Part shown: positions 16,977 through 25,958 of the stretch, one piece after another
How positions within the stretch are numbered: the first letter of the stretch is position 1
Layout: each line of letters opens with the position of its first letter
Origin: Bacteroidales bacterium
GTDB lineage: Bacteria > Bacteroidota > Bacteroidia > Bacteroidales > UBA932
DNA: 37,657 bases
Assembly: GCA_015060395.1 (NCBI GenBank)
Contig: SUYP01000025.1
Location: forward strand, 1-37,657
Reading direction: 5' to 3'
Position numbers and translations under genes: made by a program
Notes under the pieces: generated by a model
Told to the model about the DNA's origin: nothing
Seen by the model: only the letters and a program-made list of their open reading frames with translations
Database searches by the model: none

Positions 16977-19078
16977 AGGTGCTTTCCTTCGTCACGGTGA
17001 TAATGACGTCTTGCAGCCTCTTCCTGACGTGGCATAGAGAAGTTGCTGACACGCTTCATATAACCGATGATACGGGTCAGATAATCAATATCTTCGCTGT
17101 GGCACTGCGGACATTCCTTGAGGTAGTGCTTGCTGATATGGCCGCACTTGTTGCATATTGTGTTAGGAATGTTGAAGGTGAAATAGTTGCAGCCTTCCTG
17201 AGCCGCGATACGAAGAAGCTGTGCATATTGAGCCTTTGTCAGATGCTCCTCAAGATTGAGATGGAGAGCAGATCCACCGGTAAGATGCTCGATATACTTA
17301 CGTCCGTGCAGACGCATCTTGTCAATGATGTTCAGCGACTTGTCTTCCACGATGTAGAAATAGCTGTTATAGCAGTCACGAGGTACTGCATAACCGTCTT
17401 CCCTATCCCACTTGGCGTGTTTTACACCAACATTTTCCGCCGGAATCATCTCGCAGTTGAACAAGGTGGTCTTTGAACGGTATTTCTTGTTATAATCTTC
17501 GATAAGGCCGAGAGTGTTCTGGACGAACTCCACATACTTAGGATTGTCGTTGATCTCGATGCCGAGGAATTCCGCAGCCTCTACAAGTCCGTTGATACCG
17601 ACTGTGAGGTACTGGCGTCCGATGTTTATGAATCCGGCATCGAAGAGTGGAAGCATACCCTGCTCCTTAAGTGATTTCAGATTCTCATCGTATGCAAGCT
17701 GTACCTTATGGACAAGATCCACAACTTCTGCAAGATAAGTCAGATAGTCCTGTCCGTTTTTCGCAGCATACTGTACGCATCTGTTAAGGTTGATGGTGAG
17801 CACGCTCTTTGAACCGGTCGAGACACCACCGGCACCCAGTGTGTAGCTGAATCCGTTGTCCTGTATCTCGTTGCGCAGACGGCAGCAGGAAGCAAGCGAG
17901 TCTGCATTGTCGCTCATATATGTAAAGAAGGAATGTCCCTCAGAGTACATTTCAGCTGTGAAATCTCCCCACTCCTTGTCCTTCACTTCATTGTTTTCTG
18001 TAAGAAGAGCCATAGTCTCTACAGGGAAGGTAAGAGGTGTCTTGAGGCGCTCTGCGTTGAACCACTTCATAAACCTCTTCTGGAGCCACGAAAGACCGTC
18101 CCAGTCTGGCTTCGAACCGTCAGGGAAACGGAACTCGCCGAAGATGCTCTCGAAATAGTTCTTGTCATAGTATGAGATGTTCCAGAACACTGCCTGGAAG
18201 TTACGTGCACCTGTAGGCTGGTTGATAGAGTAAACTATCTGCTCGAAGCAGTCAGTGATCACCTTGTCGATACTGCGCTTCTTGTTGGAGTTATCAGCTT
18301 GAGTTTCAGGATGTTTCCAATAGTCAACACCATATTCCTTGCCTATGAAATAGTTCATATACATAAGGAATTCCGGAGTAGCGCAGGCACCGCTGAGCAT
18401 ACTTGAAACCATAAAGACAAGGTTGATGAAGCCTCCGCAGAAGGATTTGAGATTGGTCGGACCTATGGAGTTGCCGCCAATAGGCTTTGTACCCTCGAGC
18501 AGCCAAGGATACATTGTTATGCTGGCGCAGTAATTTGCAAGAGAGGTCTCGTCATTCTTGTAGATGTGGTGGTTCTTGATAAGTCTGATATATTTGTCAG
18601 AAAGTTCCTTGCCGTACATCTTCTTCATCCTGTCAGTGAGGATACGGCGGTTGAGCCTTATGAAATTCTTCTTCGGAAGCTCACCGATAAGTGTTGCAAG
18701 GTTCTTCTTCTCGATATTAGCATTAGCATCATACTTGCTGCCTGTCGCCGCATTCTCAGCCTGGCAGTACTGAATGAGGAAATCCAGATGGTCACGCACC
18801 TCGCGATCTTCGCTATGTCTCTGTCTGTAAAGCATATACGCCTTTGCAACAGCAAAGTATTGCTCGGCCATAAGACCGATCTCCACCTGATTCTGAATCT
18901 CCTCTACGTGCATTCCGTCAGAGATGCGGACGTGAGAAAGGATGTTCACAAGGTCTTCTTCTGTCGCAAAAGCTCCCACAGACAGGAAGGCCTTGCGTAT
19001 GGCATTCTTGATCTTTTCTACTGAAAAGGCCTTGCGTTTGCCGTCTCTCTTGATGATTGTGATTTCTGCGCTGCTCAT
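16970..19078 (-). CDS. nrdD: anaerobic ribonucleoside-triphosphate reductase
   Basis: Class III, oxygen-sensitive glycyl-radical reductase making dNTPs for growth without oxygen. The 702-residue protein has an N-terminal ATP-cone (ITIIKRDGKRKAFSVEKIKN, about residues 1-95) for allosteric control, and the long catalytic domain (GACATPEFLMYMNYF, CCRLRNEIQDNGFSYTLGAG). A zinc site follows (CNKCG, CPQCH), then the radical site RIIGY with Gly672, 30 residues from the end. Both key regions are intact. The start MSSAEITIIKRDGK is normal. The upstream gap holds a weak palindrome recalling an NrdR box. Confidence 0.97.
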   Translation of the reverse strand: MSSAEITIIKRDGKRKAFSVEKIKNAIRKAFLSVGAFATEEDLVNILSHVRISDGMHVEEIQNQVEIGLMAEQYFAVAKAYMLYRQRHSEDREVRDHLDFLIQYCQAENAATGSKYDANANIEKKNLATLIGELPKKNFIRLNRRILTDRMKKMYGKELSDKYIRLIKNHHIYKNDETSLANYCASITMYPWLLEGTKPIGGNSIGPTNLKSFCGGFINLVFMVSSMLSGACATPEFLMYMNYFIGKEYGVDYWKHPETQADNSNKKRSIDKVITDCFEQIVYSINQPTGARNFQAVFWNISYYDKNYFESIFGEFRFPDGSKPDWDGLSWLQKRFMKWFNAERLKTPLTFPVETMALLTENNEVKDKEWGDFTAEMYSEGHSFFTYMSDNADSLASCCRLRNEIQDNGFSYTLGAGGVSTGSKSVLTINLNRCVQYAAKNGQDYLTYLAEVVDLVHKVQLAYDENLKSLKEQGMLPLFDAGFINIGRQYLTVGINGLVEAAEFLGIEINDNPKYVEFVQNTLGLIEDYNKKYRSKTTLFNCEMIPAENVGVKHAKWDREDGYAVPRDCYNSYFYIVEDKSLNIIDKMRLHGRKYIEHLTGGSALHLNLEEHLTKAQYAQLLRIAAQEGCNYFTFNIPNTICNKCGHISKHYLKECPQCHSEDIDYLTRIIGYMKRVSNFSMPRQEEAARRHYHRDEGKHLC

Positions 19079-19369
19079 AATATGGTTATAGTTTATGTTT
19101 TCCTGATATGGTCCGCTAAGGTATTGATTTAATTCTGAACAGACTATATCTGCAATATTAGTTTATCAACAGACTTTTGAACATTGGCGTTACAGGATTC
19201 TCTACGGTCGTTTTCACAAATGAGACGTCAAAAAAAACATAAAATGAAGCGATTTATCAAAACTTTATTTTATTTTTGTCCCGATAAAGCGATTGTGGGT
19301 TCTGACCGGAACATACGACCGCTTTTTAATATAAAACCAGCTCTTATGTATTTTACTGTTTATTAATTG
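19079..19369. other. divergent intergenic region between nrdD and the pot operon
   Basis: About 290 bases without a convincing gene; a 60-codon open frame at 19184-19366 has no supporting features. On the minus strand 19123-19116 reads TACCTTAG, one mismatch from TAnnTTTG, a candidate nrdD -7 box. AGACTATATCT at 19141-19151 is a near-palindrome of NrdR-box style. On the plus strand TATTTTTG at 19271-19278 is a candidate -7 box for the pot operon, leaving a leader of about 85 bases. Confidence 0.45.
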
Positions 19370-20437
19370 ATGAGGAAACTATTTGTCTTTTTGGGGGTTG
19401 TCCTTATGACAATCGGCTCTGCAGTCAGGGCACAGGAAGCTGACAGTACTGTGACATTGCAGAAGTCATCCTGGGGGGATGCAGAAACAAGTGAGCAGAC
19501 TGATTACATTCCAGACATTTATCTGGATTCGCGAGTCGGGTATAATCACTATTTTCCAGATGGCGCCGGACGTTTTGGTGCCACTGGCCTATATCTGGAT
19601 ATTAACGGTAATATAAGTCCCAGACTTTCGTACAGCTTCAATCACATCATCGCGGCTGATTATTTTGACATTATGCCTCTCGGATTTGATGCGACCCAAT
19701 GGCTGAATCTTACCTACGAAGTCAGTGATTTCTCCATCACTATGGGAAAGCTTTCATCTATTGTCGGCAACTTCGAATATGACGCCGATGTCCTAGATGC
19801 ATATTTTGATATGAACTCTATGTTCTATAATATGTTCGACTGTTATCAGTGGGGACTTGAGGCAGGATGGTATCCGGCCGACAATCATTCGGTGCTTTTC
19901 CAGTTCACCAATTCGCCGATTGCTACAGCAGATACCCAGTTCGGATATAATCTTGCCTGGCGTGCCGAGTGGGACTGCTATGAGCCTTACTGGTCGGTGA
20001 ATATGTGGCAGTTCGGCAAAGGCGAGTATATGAAAGGCTTGAATTTCGGAAACCGCTTCCATTTCGGCGGCTTCGATTGCGACATAGAATATATGGCCAG
20101 AGGTGTGCAGATGAAGAGATTCTTCTGCGACGACTTCAATCTTATCGTTGCACCATCATATTCATTCGGGGAATGGCTGAGGGTGTTCGGAAAATTCGGA
20201 TGGGAACATACATCGGAAGATCTGCCATACGAACTTGCGTATGAAGAATACAAAGGCGGCGATTACATTTATTATGGTGCAGGTCTGGAGTTCTTCCCAT
20301 TCGAGGAATGCAGAGATGTCAGGATACACGCATATTGGGCTGGAAACAACTTCGGCGACAATATGATGAACATAGGAGTCCGATGGAAACTTGACCTGAC
20401 ATCGACAGCGGAGAAACTATTCGGCAAACGTGACTGA
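19370..20437 (+). CDS. outer-membrane beta-barrel (OmpL/Bbp2-like) of the polyamine operon
   Basis: I place the start at ATG 19370 (MRKLFVFLGVVLMTIGSAVRAQ); the preceding in-frame TTG is less likely. A signal peptide ends near AVRAQ. The 355-residue protein is rich in aromatic beta-strands (DSRVGYNHYFPDGAG, LYLDINGNISPRLSYSFNHI, MGKLSSIVGNFEYDADVLDA), resembling beta-barrel porin-2/OmpL-type proteins. It begins the transcription unit that continues with potA after 24 bases, so it probably serves as the outer-membrane route for the polyamine importer. That role is inferred from position only. The C-terminus (NIGVRWKLDLTSTAEKLFGK) does not end in a classic terminal Phe. Confidence 0.75.
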   Translation: MRKLFVFLGVVLMTIGSAVRAQEADSTVTLQKSSWGDAETSEQTDYIPDIYLDSRVGYNHYFPDGAGRFGATGLYLDINGNISPRLSYSFNHIIAADYFDIMPLGFDATQWLNLTYEVSDFSITMGKLSSIVGNFEYDADVLDAYFDMNSMFYNMFDCYQWGLEAGWYPADNHSVLFQFTNSPIATADTQFGYNLAWRAEWDCYEPYWSVNMWQFGKGEYMKGLNFGNRFHFGGFDCDIEYMARGVQMKRFFCDDFNLIVAPSYSFGEWLRVFGKFGWEHTSEDLPYELAYEEYKGGDYIYYGAGLEFFPFEECRDVRIHAYWAGNNFGDNMMNIGVRWKLDLTSTAEKLFGKRD

Positions 20438-20461
20438 TTAATCAAACCTTACAATACAGAA

Positions 20462-21850
20462 ATGAGCACCAACGACTACATAATCGAAATAAAGAATATA
20501 TCAAAGAGCTTCGGAGACAAGGTCATTCTTGACGATGTGAGCATCAATGTCAAAAGAGGTGAATTCGTGACCATACTCGGTCCTTCAGGCTGTGGAAAGA
20601 CCACGATGCTCAGGCTTCTGGCCGGATTCGGACAGGCTGACAAGGGTGAGATCCGCATAAACGGCGAGGATATCACAAATATACCGCCTCATCAGCGTCC
20701 GGTCAACACTGTTTTCCAGCGCTATGCTCTTTTCCCTCATCTTGATGTATATGAGAATATCGCCTTCGGTCTGAAACTTCAGAAAGTGCCTGCGGACGAG
20801 ATCGACAAGCGCGTTATGAAGGTACTGAAGATGGTAAGTATGACTGACTATGAAGACAGGGATGTGGAGTCGCTGTCCGGTGGCCAGCAGCAGCGTGTGG
20901 CCATAGCCAGGGCAATCGCGAACCAGCCAAAGGTGCTTCTTCTCGACGAGCCTCTTGCAGCCCTTGACCTGAAGATGCGCAAGGATATGCAGATAGAGCT
21001 CAAGGAAATGCATAAGAAGCTGGGAATCACCTTCGTTTATGTCACTCACGATCAGGAGGAGGCCCTTACTCTCTCAGATACCATCATCGTTATGAACGAG
21101 GGAAAGATCCAGCAGATCGGCACTCCTACAGACATATACAACGAGCCGCAGAATTCTTTTGTAGCAGATTTCATCGGAGAGTCCAATATCCTTAACGGCC
21201 GTATGGTCAGGGACAGGCTCGTAGAGTTCGTGGGTCACGAGTTCGAATGTGTTGATGAAGGATTCGGAGAGAATGTGGCAGTGGATGTAGTTGTCCGTCC
21301 TGAAGATATATATATAATGAACAGGATTGATGGTGCACAGTTTACCGCAAAGGTGAAATCCTGCACATTCAAGGGGGTGCATTATGAGATGTTCGTTGAA
21401 ACGGACAATGGCTATGAACTTATGGTTCAGGACTATAATGCATTCGAACCTGATGCTGAGGTCGGTCTTATAATCCGTCCTGCAGACATCCAGGTTATGC
21501 ATAAGGAAAGGATCTGCAATACATTCGATGCGGAAGTTGTTGACTCGTCGCACGTGAAATTCCTTGGCGAGACATTCGAGTGTCTGCCGGTAGAAGGTTT
21601 TGCCGAAGGCGAGAAAGCAAAGGTGGAAGTTGAATTCTCAGCGGTGGATCTGATCGACCATCCGGAGGAAGGTATGCTTTCCGGCCTCGTACATTTCCTT
21701 TTATATAAAGGCGATCATTACCATCTGACGATTCTGACGGATGACGGAGACCATATCTGGGTTGACACAAACGACATCTGGGACAAGGGCGACCTTGTAG
21801 GTATTAACATTGCTCCTAAGGACATAAAGATCATAAAGGCTGATGAATAA
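20462..21850 (+). CDS. potA: spermidine/putrescine ABC transporter ATP-binding protein
   Basis: ATPase of the polyamine importer. Walker A is GPSGCGKTT (40-48), the Q-loop region is [10 protein letters not shown], the signature [14 protein letters not shown], Walker [13 protein letters not shown] and the switch His in VTHDQEEA. After the ABC domain (about 1-240) lies a TOBE-type regulatory region that is longer than usual: 462 residues in all against about 378 in E. coli PotA. It looks internally duplicated (about 257-345 and 368-458). The stop overlaps potB by 8 bases, so the two are probably translationally coupled. Confidence 0.94.
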   Translation: MSTNDYIIEIKNISKSFGDKVILDDVSINVKRGEFVTILGPSGCGKTTMLRLLAGFGQADKGEIRINGEDITNIPPHQRPVNTVFQRYALFPHLDVYENIAFGLKLQKVPADEIDKRVMKVLKMVSMTDYEDRDVESLSGGQQQRVAIARAIANQPKVLLLDEPLAALDLKMRKDMQIELKEMHKKLGITFVYVTHDQEEALTLSDTIIVMNEGKIQQIGTPTDIYNEPQNSFVADFIGESNILNGRMVRDRLVEFVGHEFECVDEGFGENVAVDVVVRPEDIYIMNRIDGAQFTAKVKSCTFKGVHYEMFVETDNGYELMVQDYNAFEPDAEVGLIIRPADIQVMHKERICNTFDAEVVDSSHVKFLGETFECLPVEGFAEGEKAKVEVEFSAVDLIDHPEEGMLSGLVHFLLYKGDHYHLTILTDDGDHIWVDTNDIWDKGDLVGINIAPKDIKIIKADE

Positions 21851-22610
21851 GAGATCAAGCTGGGCACTGCCCTACGCGATATTCCTTTTGCTGTTTGTCG
21901 CGCTGCCTCTGATCCTGATCATACTTTATGCTTTCCAGGACGGTTCAGGCAATTTTACATTCGGGAACTTCACAAAGTTCTTCACCGATGCCGATGCCAT
22001 AGGCACTTTCGCACTTTCATTGGAGGTGGCGATAGAGAACACCATTATCTGCATCCTCCTTGGCTATCCTGCCGCGTGGATTCTTGCAAACCGGAAGTAT
22101 AACCGGAGTGCCGTGACCATCGTGCTTTTCATTATGCCGATGTGGATCAATGCCCTGATGAGGACTCTCGCTACAGCTGAGCTTTTCCACGTACTTGGCA
22201 TACAGCTGGGCAAAGGCACCTTGCTGGTGGGTATGGTATATGACTATCTTCCGTTTATGATTTATCCTATCTACAACATTCTCAATAAGATGGACAAGTC
22301 ATATATGGAAGCTGCAGCCGATCTTGGCGCTACTCCTTGGCAGGTGTTCTGGAAGGTCCAGGTTCCGCTTTCGATGCCTGGAATAATAAGTGGAGTAATG
22401 ATGGTGTTTATGCCGACAGTGAGCACATTCGCCATTTCGGAATTCCTTACCAACAACAAGATAAAGCTCTTCGGTACGATAATACAGGAGAACATCAATT
22501 CGTCAATGTGGAACTATGGTGCAGCGCTTTCGCTTGTGATGCTCGTGATCATCGGTATGACAAGTCTGCTGCAGGATAACAAGAAAGAGGTCAGCGGAGG
22601 GACAGTATAG
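21843..22610 (+). CDS. potB: spermidine/putrescine ABC transporter permease
   Basis: Inner-membrane permease of 255 residues with about six membrane helices ([20 protein letters not shown] first). The EAA loop that docks on PotA is present ([20 protein letters not shown], then [10 protein letters not shown]). Overlap with potA and a 2-base gap to potC support a coupled operon. The N-terminus is short compared with E. coli PotB but all helices appear present. Confidence 0.94.
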   Translation: MNKRSSWALPYAIFLLLFVALPLILIILYAFQDGSGNFTFGNFTKFFTDADAIGTFALSLEVAIENTIICILLGYPAAWILANRKYNRSAVTIVLFIMPMWINALMRTLATAELFHVLGIQLGKGTLLVGMVYDYLPFMIYPIYNILNKMDKSYMEAAADLGATPWQVFWKVQVPLSMPGIISGVMMVFMPTVSTFAISEFLTNNKIKLFGTIIQENINSSMWNYGAALSLVMLVIIGMTSLLQDNKKEVSGGTV

Positions 22611-22612
22611 AT

Positions 22613-23416
22613 ATGAAAAGATTCTTTGCACAATGTTATATCTGGCTGCTTCTGGTAATCCTTTATGCGCCAATCGTTTTCATCGCTGTATTCTCCTTTA
22701 CCGAGAGCAAGGTCCTTGGCAACTGGACCGGCTTTTCGACCAAGCTGTATTCGAACCTTTTCACAGGAGATATGCAGGGAACCGGTTCGCTTATGCTGGC
22801 AATCGAGAATACTCTGATCATAGCATTGATAGCTGCAACAGTCTCGACGATATTGGGAACGATCGCGGCTATCGGCATACATAATATGAGAGGAAGGACC
22901 AAGCAGGCCATTAATTTCCTGAATAACATTCCGATGCTCAATCCGGACATCATCACCGGTGTGTCACTCTTCCTTCTTTTTGTATTTCTGCATATCAGCC
23001 AGGGGTATCTGACTGTGGTGCTCGCGCATATCACGTTCTGCACGCCATACGTGGTGCTGAATGTCCTGCCGAAGCTCACTCAGATGAATCCTAATGTATA
23101 TGAGGCTGCGCTTGATCTGGGAGCGACTCCTTTCCAGGCTTTGAGGAAGGTCCTTATCCCTCTGCTGAAACCCGGTATGATTTCAGGCTTCATAATGGCG
23201 TTCACAATGTCGCTTGACGATTTTGCCGTGACATTCTTCACAAGAGGAACGATCGGTCTTGATACTCTTTCGACATATATTTATACGGATGCCAGAAAGG
23301 GTGGACTTACACCGGAGCTCAGGCCATTGATCACATTGCTGTTCGTAGGAATCCTGATTCTTCTTATAGTGATCAATATCAGGCAGATACGTAACTCCAA
23401 CACTGAAAACAAGTAA
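22613..23416 (+). CDS. potC: spermidine/putrescine ABC transporter permease
   Basis: Second inner-membrane permease, 267 residues and six helices. The EAA motif is YEAALDLGATPFQALRKVLI followed by PLLKPGMISG. It pairs with PotB to form the translocation path. It starts 2 bases after potB and is followed by potD after a single base. Confidence 0.94.
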   Translation: MKRFFAQCYIWLLLVILYAPIVFIAVFSFTESKVLGNWTGFSTKLYSNLFTGDMQGTGSLMLAIENTLIIALIAATVSTILGTIAAIGIHNMRGRTKQAINFLNNIPMLNPDIITGVSLFLLFVFLHISQGYLTVVLAHITFCTPYVVLNVLPKLTQMNPNVYEAALDLGATPFQALRKVLIPLLKPGMISGFIMAFTMSLDDFAVTFFTRGTIGLDTLSTYIYTDARKGGLTPELRPLITLLFVGILILLIVINIRQIRNSNTENK

Positions 23417-23417
23417 G

Positions 23418-24725
23418 ATGAAGAAATACATATTGATAGCTCTTTCAGTCCTGATGCTGGCTGGCTGTTCTGAGGACAGGAGCCGCATCCTCAAGGTTTA
23501 CAACTGGGCTGACTACATAGATGAATCTCTTATAGATGAGTTTGAGGTCTGGTATAAGGAACAGACCGGAGAAGATGTCGAAGTCGTTTATCAGACTTTT
23601 GACATCAACGAGACTATGCTTTCCAAGATCGAGCTCGGACACGAGGACTATGACCTTGCCTGCCCGTCAGATTATATCATAGAGCGTATGCTCTCCAATG
23701 ATCTTCTCCTGCCTATCGATACAGATTTTGGTGACACTCCCAACTATATAGACAATGTCGCTCCGTATATAAAGGAAGAACTTTTCACCCAGATCGCAGG
23801 TAACGGCAAGAATGCCAATGATTATGCAGTCGGATATATGTGGGGAACTACCGGTCTCCTGTATAATACCAATTATGTCAGTGATGAAGAAGTAAAGTCG
23901 TGGGATGTGCTCCGAAATCAGGATTATGCGGGAAAGATTCTGATCAAGGATGCCTTCAGAGATGTCTATACTTCCCTGCTGATTTCTTTTAATACTGATG
24001 CCATTGACAAAGGTGAGAAGAATCTTCAGACCATAGGTTTTGACGCATCTCCTGAATCTATCGCGATAGTAGAGGAATATCTGAATTCTTTCAAGGACAA
24101 TGTTGCAGGCTGGGAGGCTGATTTCGGAAAGGACCAGATGACCAAGGAGCTTGCGTGGCTTAATCTTTCGTGGAGCGGTGATGCCCAGTGGGCAATGGAT
24201 GAGGCAGCAGAAATTGGTGTAGAGCTTGAATATGCCATACCGGAGACAGGAAGTACGGTGTGGTTTGACGGTTGGGTGATTCCGAAGTATGCCAGGAATA
24301 TAAAGGCGGCAAGCTATTTCATCAATTTTATGTGCAAGCCGGAGAATGCCGTCAGGAATATGGATGTTATCGGCTATGTCAGCACAATTGGAGGAGATGA
24401 AGTTCTGGAGGCTATGACTGATGAGGAGTCATACGAGCCTATTGATGTGTCGTATTTCTTTGGTCCAGAGGCAGATAGTGTATGCGTCAGTCCGGTTATG
24501 TATCCCGACAACAAGGTTATGTCTCGTTGTGGTATGATGCACGACAGTGGTACTGAGGAGCTTCTGAAGATGTGGTCCCGTGTGAAAGGTGACAGTGCTT
24601 CGGTGTGGACCTATACCTTGATATGTCTTGTCTTTGCGGGCCTGATTGTGGCTGTGATCGTTAAATATGCCAAGAAAAGATATAGGAGGAAGAGATACGC
24701 AAAGAAAAGAAGGAAGAGAGCATAA
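23418..24725 (+). CDS. potD: polyamine-binding protein with lipobox and extra C-terminal membrane helix
   Basis: Substrate-binding subunit (PotD/PotF-like) of the importer. The N-terminus is a lipoprotein signal (LSVLMLAGC, Cys17). The mature domain starts LKVYNWADYIDESLIDEF, the hallmark of this family, and continues with YAVGYMWGTTGLLYNT and WFDGWVIPKYA. At 435 residues it is longer than the usual 350. The excess is a C-terminal membrane helix (about 396-416, TLICLVFAGLIVAVIVKYA) and a very basic tail of about 19 residues. The protein may thus be anchored at both ends. The C-terminal helix sits right next to the palindromic element 9 bases after the stop. Confidence 0.92.
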   Translation: MKKYILIALSVLMLAGCSEDRSRILKVYNWADYIDESLIDEFEVWYKEQTGEDVEVVYQTFDINETMLSKIELGHEDYDLACPSDYIIERMLSNDLLLPIDTDFGDTPNYIDNVAPYIKEELFTQIAGNGKNANDYAVGYMWGTTGLLYNTNYVSDEEVKSWDVLRNQDYAGKILIKDAFRDVYTSLLISFNTDAIDKGEKNLQTIGFDASPESIAIVEEYLNSFKDNVAGWEADFGKDQMTKELAWLNLSWSGDAQWAMDEAAEIGVELEYAIPETGSTVWFDGWVIPKYARNIKAASYFINFMCKPENAVRNMDVIGYVSTIGGDEVLEAMTDEESYEPIDVSYFFGPEADSVCVSPVMYPDNKVMSRCGMMHDSGTEELLKMWSRVKGDSASVWTYTLICLVFAGLIVAVIVKYAKKRYRRKRYAKKRRKRA

Positions 24726-24733
24726 ACCGAATC

Positions 24734-24842
24734 ATATAGAAAAGTCTGAGATGATCTCCAGCGACCCCCGCCTCCCTGTCGGGAGGCACCCCCTAGCCGG
24801 GGGTGGCACGTCGCTTCCGATCATCTCAGACTTTTTCTATAT
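24734..24842. repeat. 109-bp nested palindromic element, bidirectional terminator
   Basis: Outer arms ATATAGAAAA...GATGATC (24734-24756) and GATCATC...CTATAT (24819-24842) are complementary over about 23 pairs with one bulged base. Inside, AGCGAC (24760-24765) pairs with GTCGCT (24810-24815), flanked by symmetrical TCC bulges. Two further hairpins lie within: GCCTCCC/GGGAGGC (24770-24787) and ACCCCC/GGGGGT (24788-24804). The result is a cruciform or clover-leaf shape with a very GC-rich core and AT-rich ends. It fills the gap between the convergent potD and pta genes. The T-run after the stem on either strand suits bidirectional termination. Confidence 0.85.
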
Positions 24843-24852
24843 AATTCAGATG

Positions 24853-25860
24853 TTATTTCGCATCCATTGCCTGGCAGGCGGTGATTGCGACCATCTTGTA
24901 GATGTCGTCAACTGAGCAGCCGCGGCTGAGGTCGTTTACCGGACGGGCGATTCCCTGAAGGATAGGACCGATGGCATCTGCATTGCCGAGTCTCTGAACG
25001 AGCTTGTAGGCGATGTTTCCTACCTCGAGGCAAGGGAATACGAGTACGTTTGCGTGTCCCGCGATCTCTGAACCAGGAGCTTTCTTCTGTCCGACAGAAG
25101 GTACGAGTGCTGCGTCAGCCTGAAGCTCGCCTTCAATCTTTAATGAAGGATCAAGTTCCTTGGCAAGTCTTGTAGCTTCCACTACCTTGTCCACAACCTC
25201 GTGCTTTGCAGAGCCTTTTGTCGAGAACGAGAGCATTGCCACCTTAGGATCAGCGAATCCTGCTACGCTCTTGGCTGTCTGTGCTGTGCAGACTGCAATC
25301 TGAGCAAGCTGGGAAGCGTCCGGCATCGGAGTGACAGCAACGTCACCGACAACAAGGACACCGTTTTCGCCATATTCAGGAGTCTGGGTGATCATAAGCA
25401 TTGCACCGCTGACACAGGTGATGCCAGGTGAGCATTTGATGATCTGGAGTGCAGGACGAAGTGTTTCTCCAGTTGTCGAGAGAGCACCGCTGATCTGACC
25501 GTCGGCATCTCCGCTCTTGATGATGAGACATCCGAAATAGAGAGGATCCAGAACGAGCTGGGCAGCCTTTTCAGGAGTCATCCCCTTGTTCTTGCGGAGT
25601 TCGTAAAGAAGATCTGCATATTCGGCTGTCTTCTCGCTGGTTGCTGGATCGATGATGGTGGCTTTTCCGATGTTCTTCAGTCCGAGTTTCTCGGCAAGGG
25701 CAAAGATTTCGTCTGGATTGCCGATCAGGATGATTTCTGCAATCTCATCTGCAAGAGCCATATCTGCCGCAGTAAGTGTACGCTCTTCAAGAGATTCAGG
25801 AAGAACAATGCGCTGCTTGTTTGATTTGGCACGTGCGATAATACTTTCAATAAGTGTCAT
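24853..25860 (-). CDS. pta: phosphate acetyltransferase
   Basis: Converts acetyl-CoA and phosphate to acetyl phosphate for acetate and ATP formation. From ATG 25860 (MTLIESIIARAKSNKQRIVLPE) the protein has 335 residues, the length of the short Pta class; the frame is open to 25899 but without a family match. Motifs include RIVLPESLEERTL, CLIIKSGDADGQISGALSTT, SFSTKGSAKHEVVDKV and the C-terminal LVQRLGNADAIGPILQGIARPVNDLSRGC. No acetate kinase gene is adjacent, although ackA is often the partner. The stop lies 10 bases from the palindromic element, which probably ends its transcript. Confidence 0.96.
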   Translation of the reverse strand: MTLIESIIARAKSNKQRIVLPESLEERTLTAADMALADEIAEIILIGNPDEIFALAEKLGLKNIGKATIIDPATSEKTAEYADLLYELRKNKGMTPEKAAQLVLDPLYFGCLIIKSGDADGQISGALSTTGETLRPALQIIKCSPGITCVSGAMLMITQTPEYGENGVLVVGDVAVTPMPDASQLAQIAVCTAQTAKSVAGFADPKVAMLSFSTKGSAKHEVVDKVVEATRLAKELDPSLKIEGELQADAALVPSVGQKKAPGSEIAGHANVLVFPCLEVGNIAYKLVQRLGNADAIGPILQGIARPVNDLSRGCSVDDIYKMVAITACQAMDAK

Positions 25861-25958
25861 AATTCTATCGTTTAATTTAGATATACAATAATTCCTCACA
25901 ATATGCCTAAGCCGTCAAAAGATGGGCATAGACTGCAATTCAGCAAAGATATTTATAA

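Noticed and set aside
18566..19024. Plus-strand 152-codon frame opposite nrdD
   Set aside because: Lies over the ATP-cone coding region of nrdD on the other strand; no domain recognised.
19184..19366. 60-codon frame in the nrdD-pot intergenic gap
   Set aside because: Basic, no motif, overlaps the candidate promoter of the pot operon; probably not translated.
24734..24842. Transfer RNA, because of its clover-leaf shape
   Set aside because: No anticodon arm of correct size, no T-loop TTC sequence and no 3' CCA-type acceptor; arm lengths do not fit.
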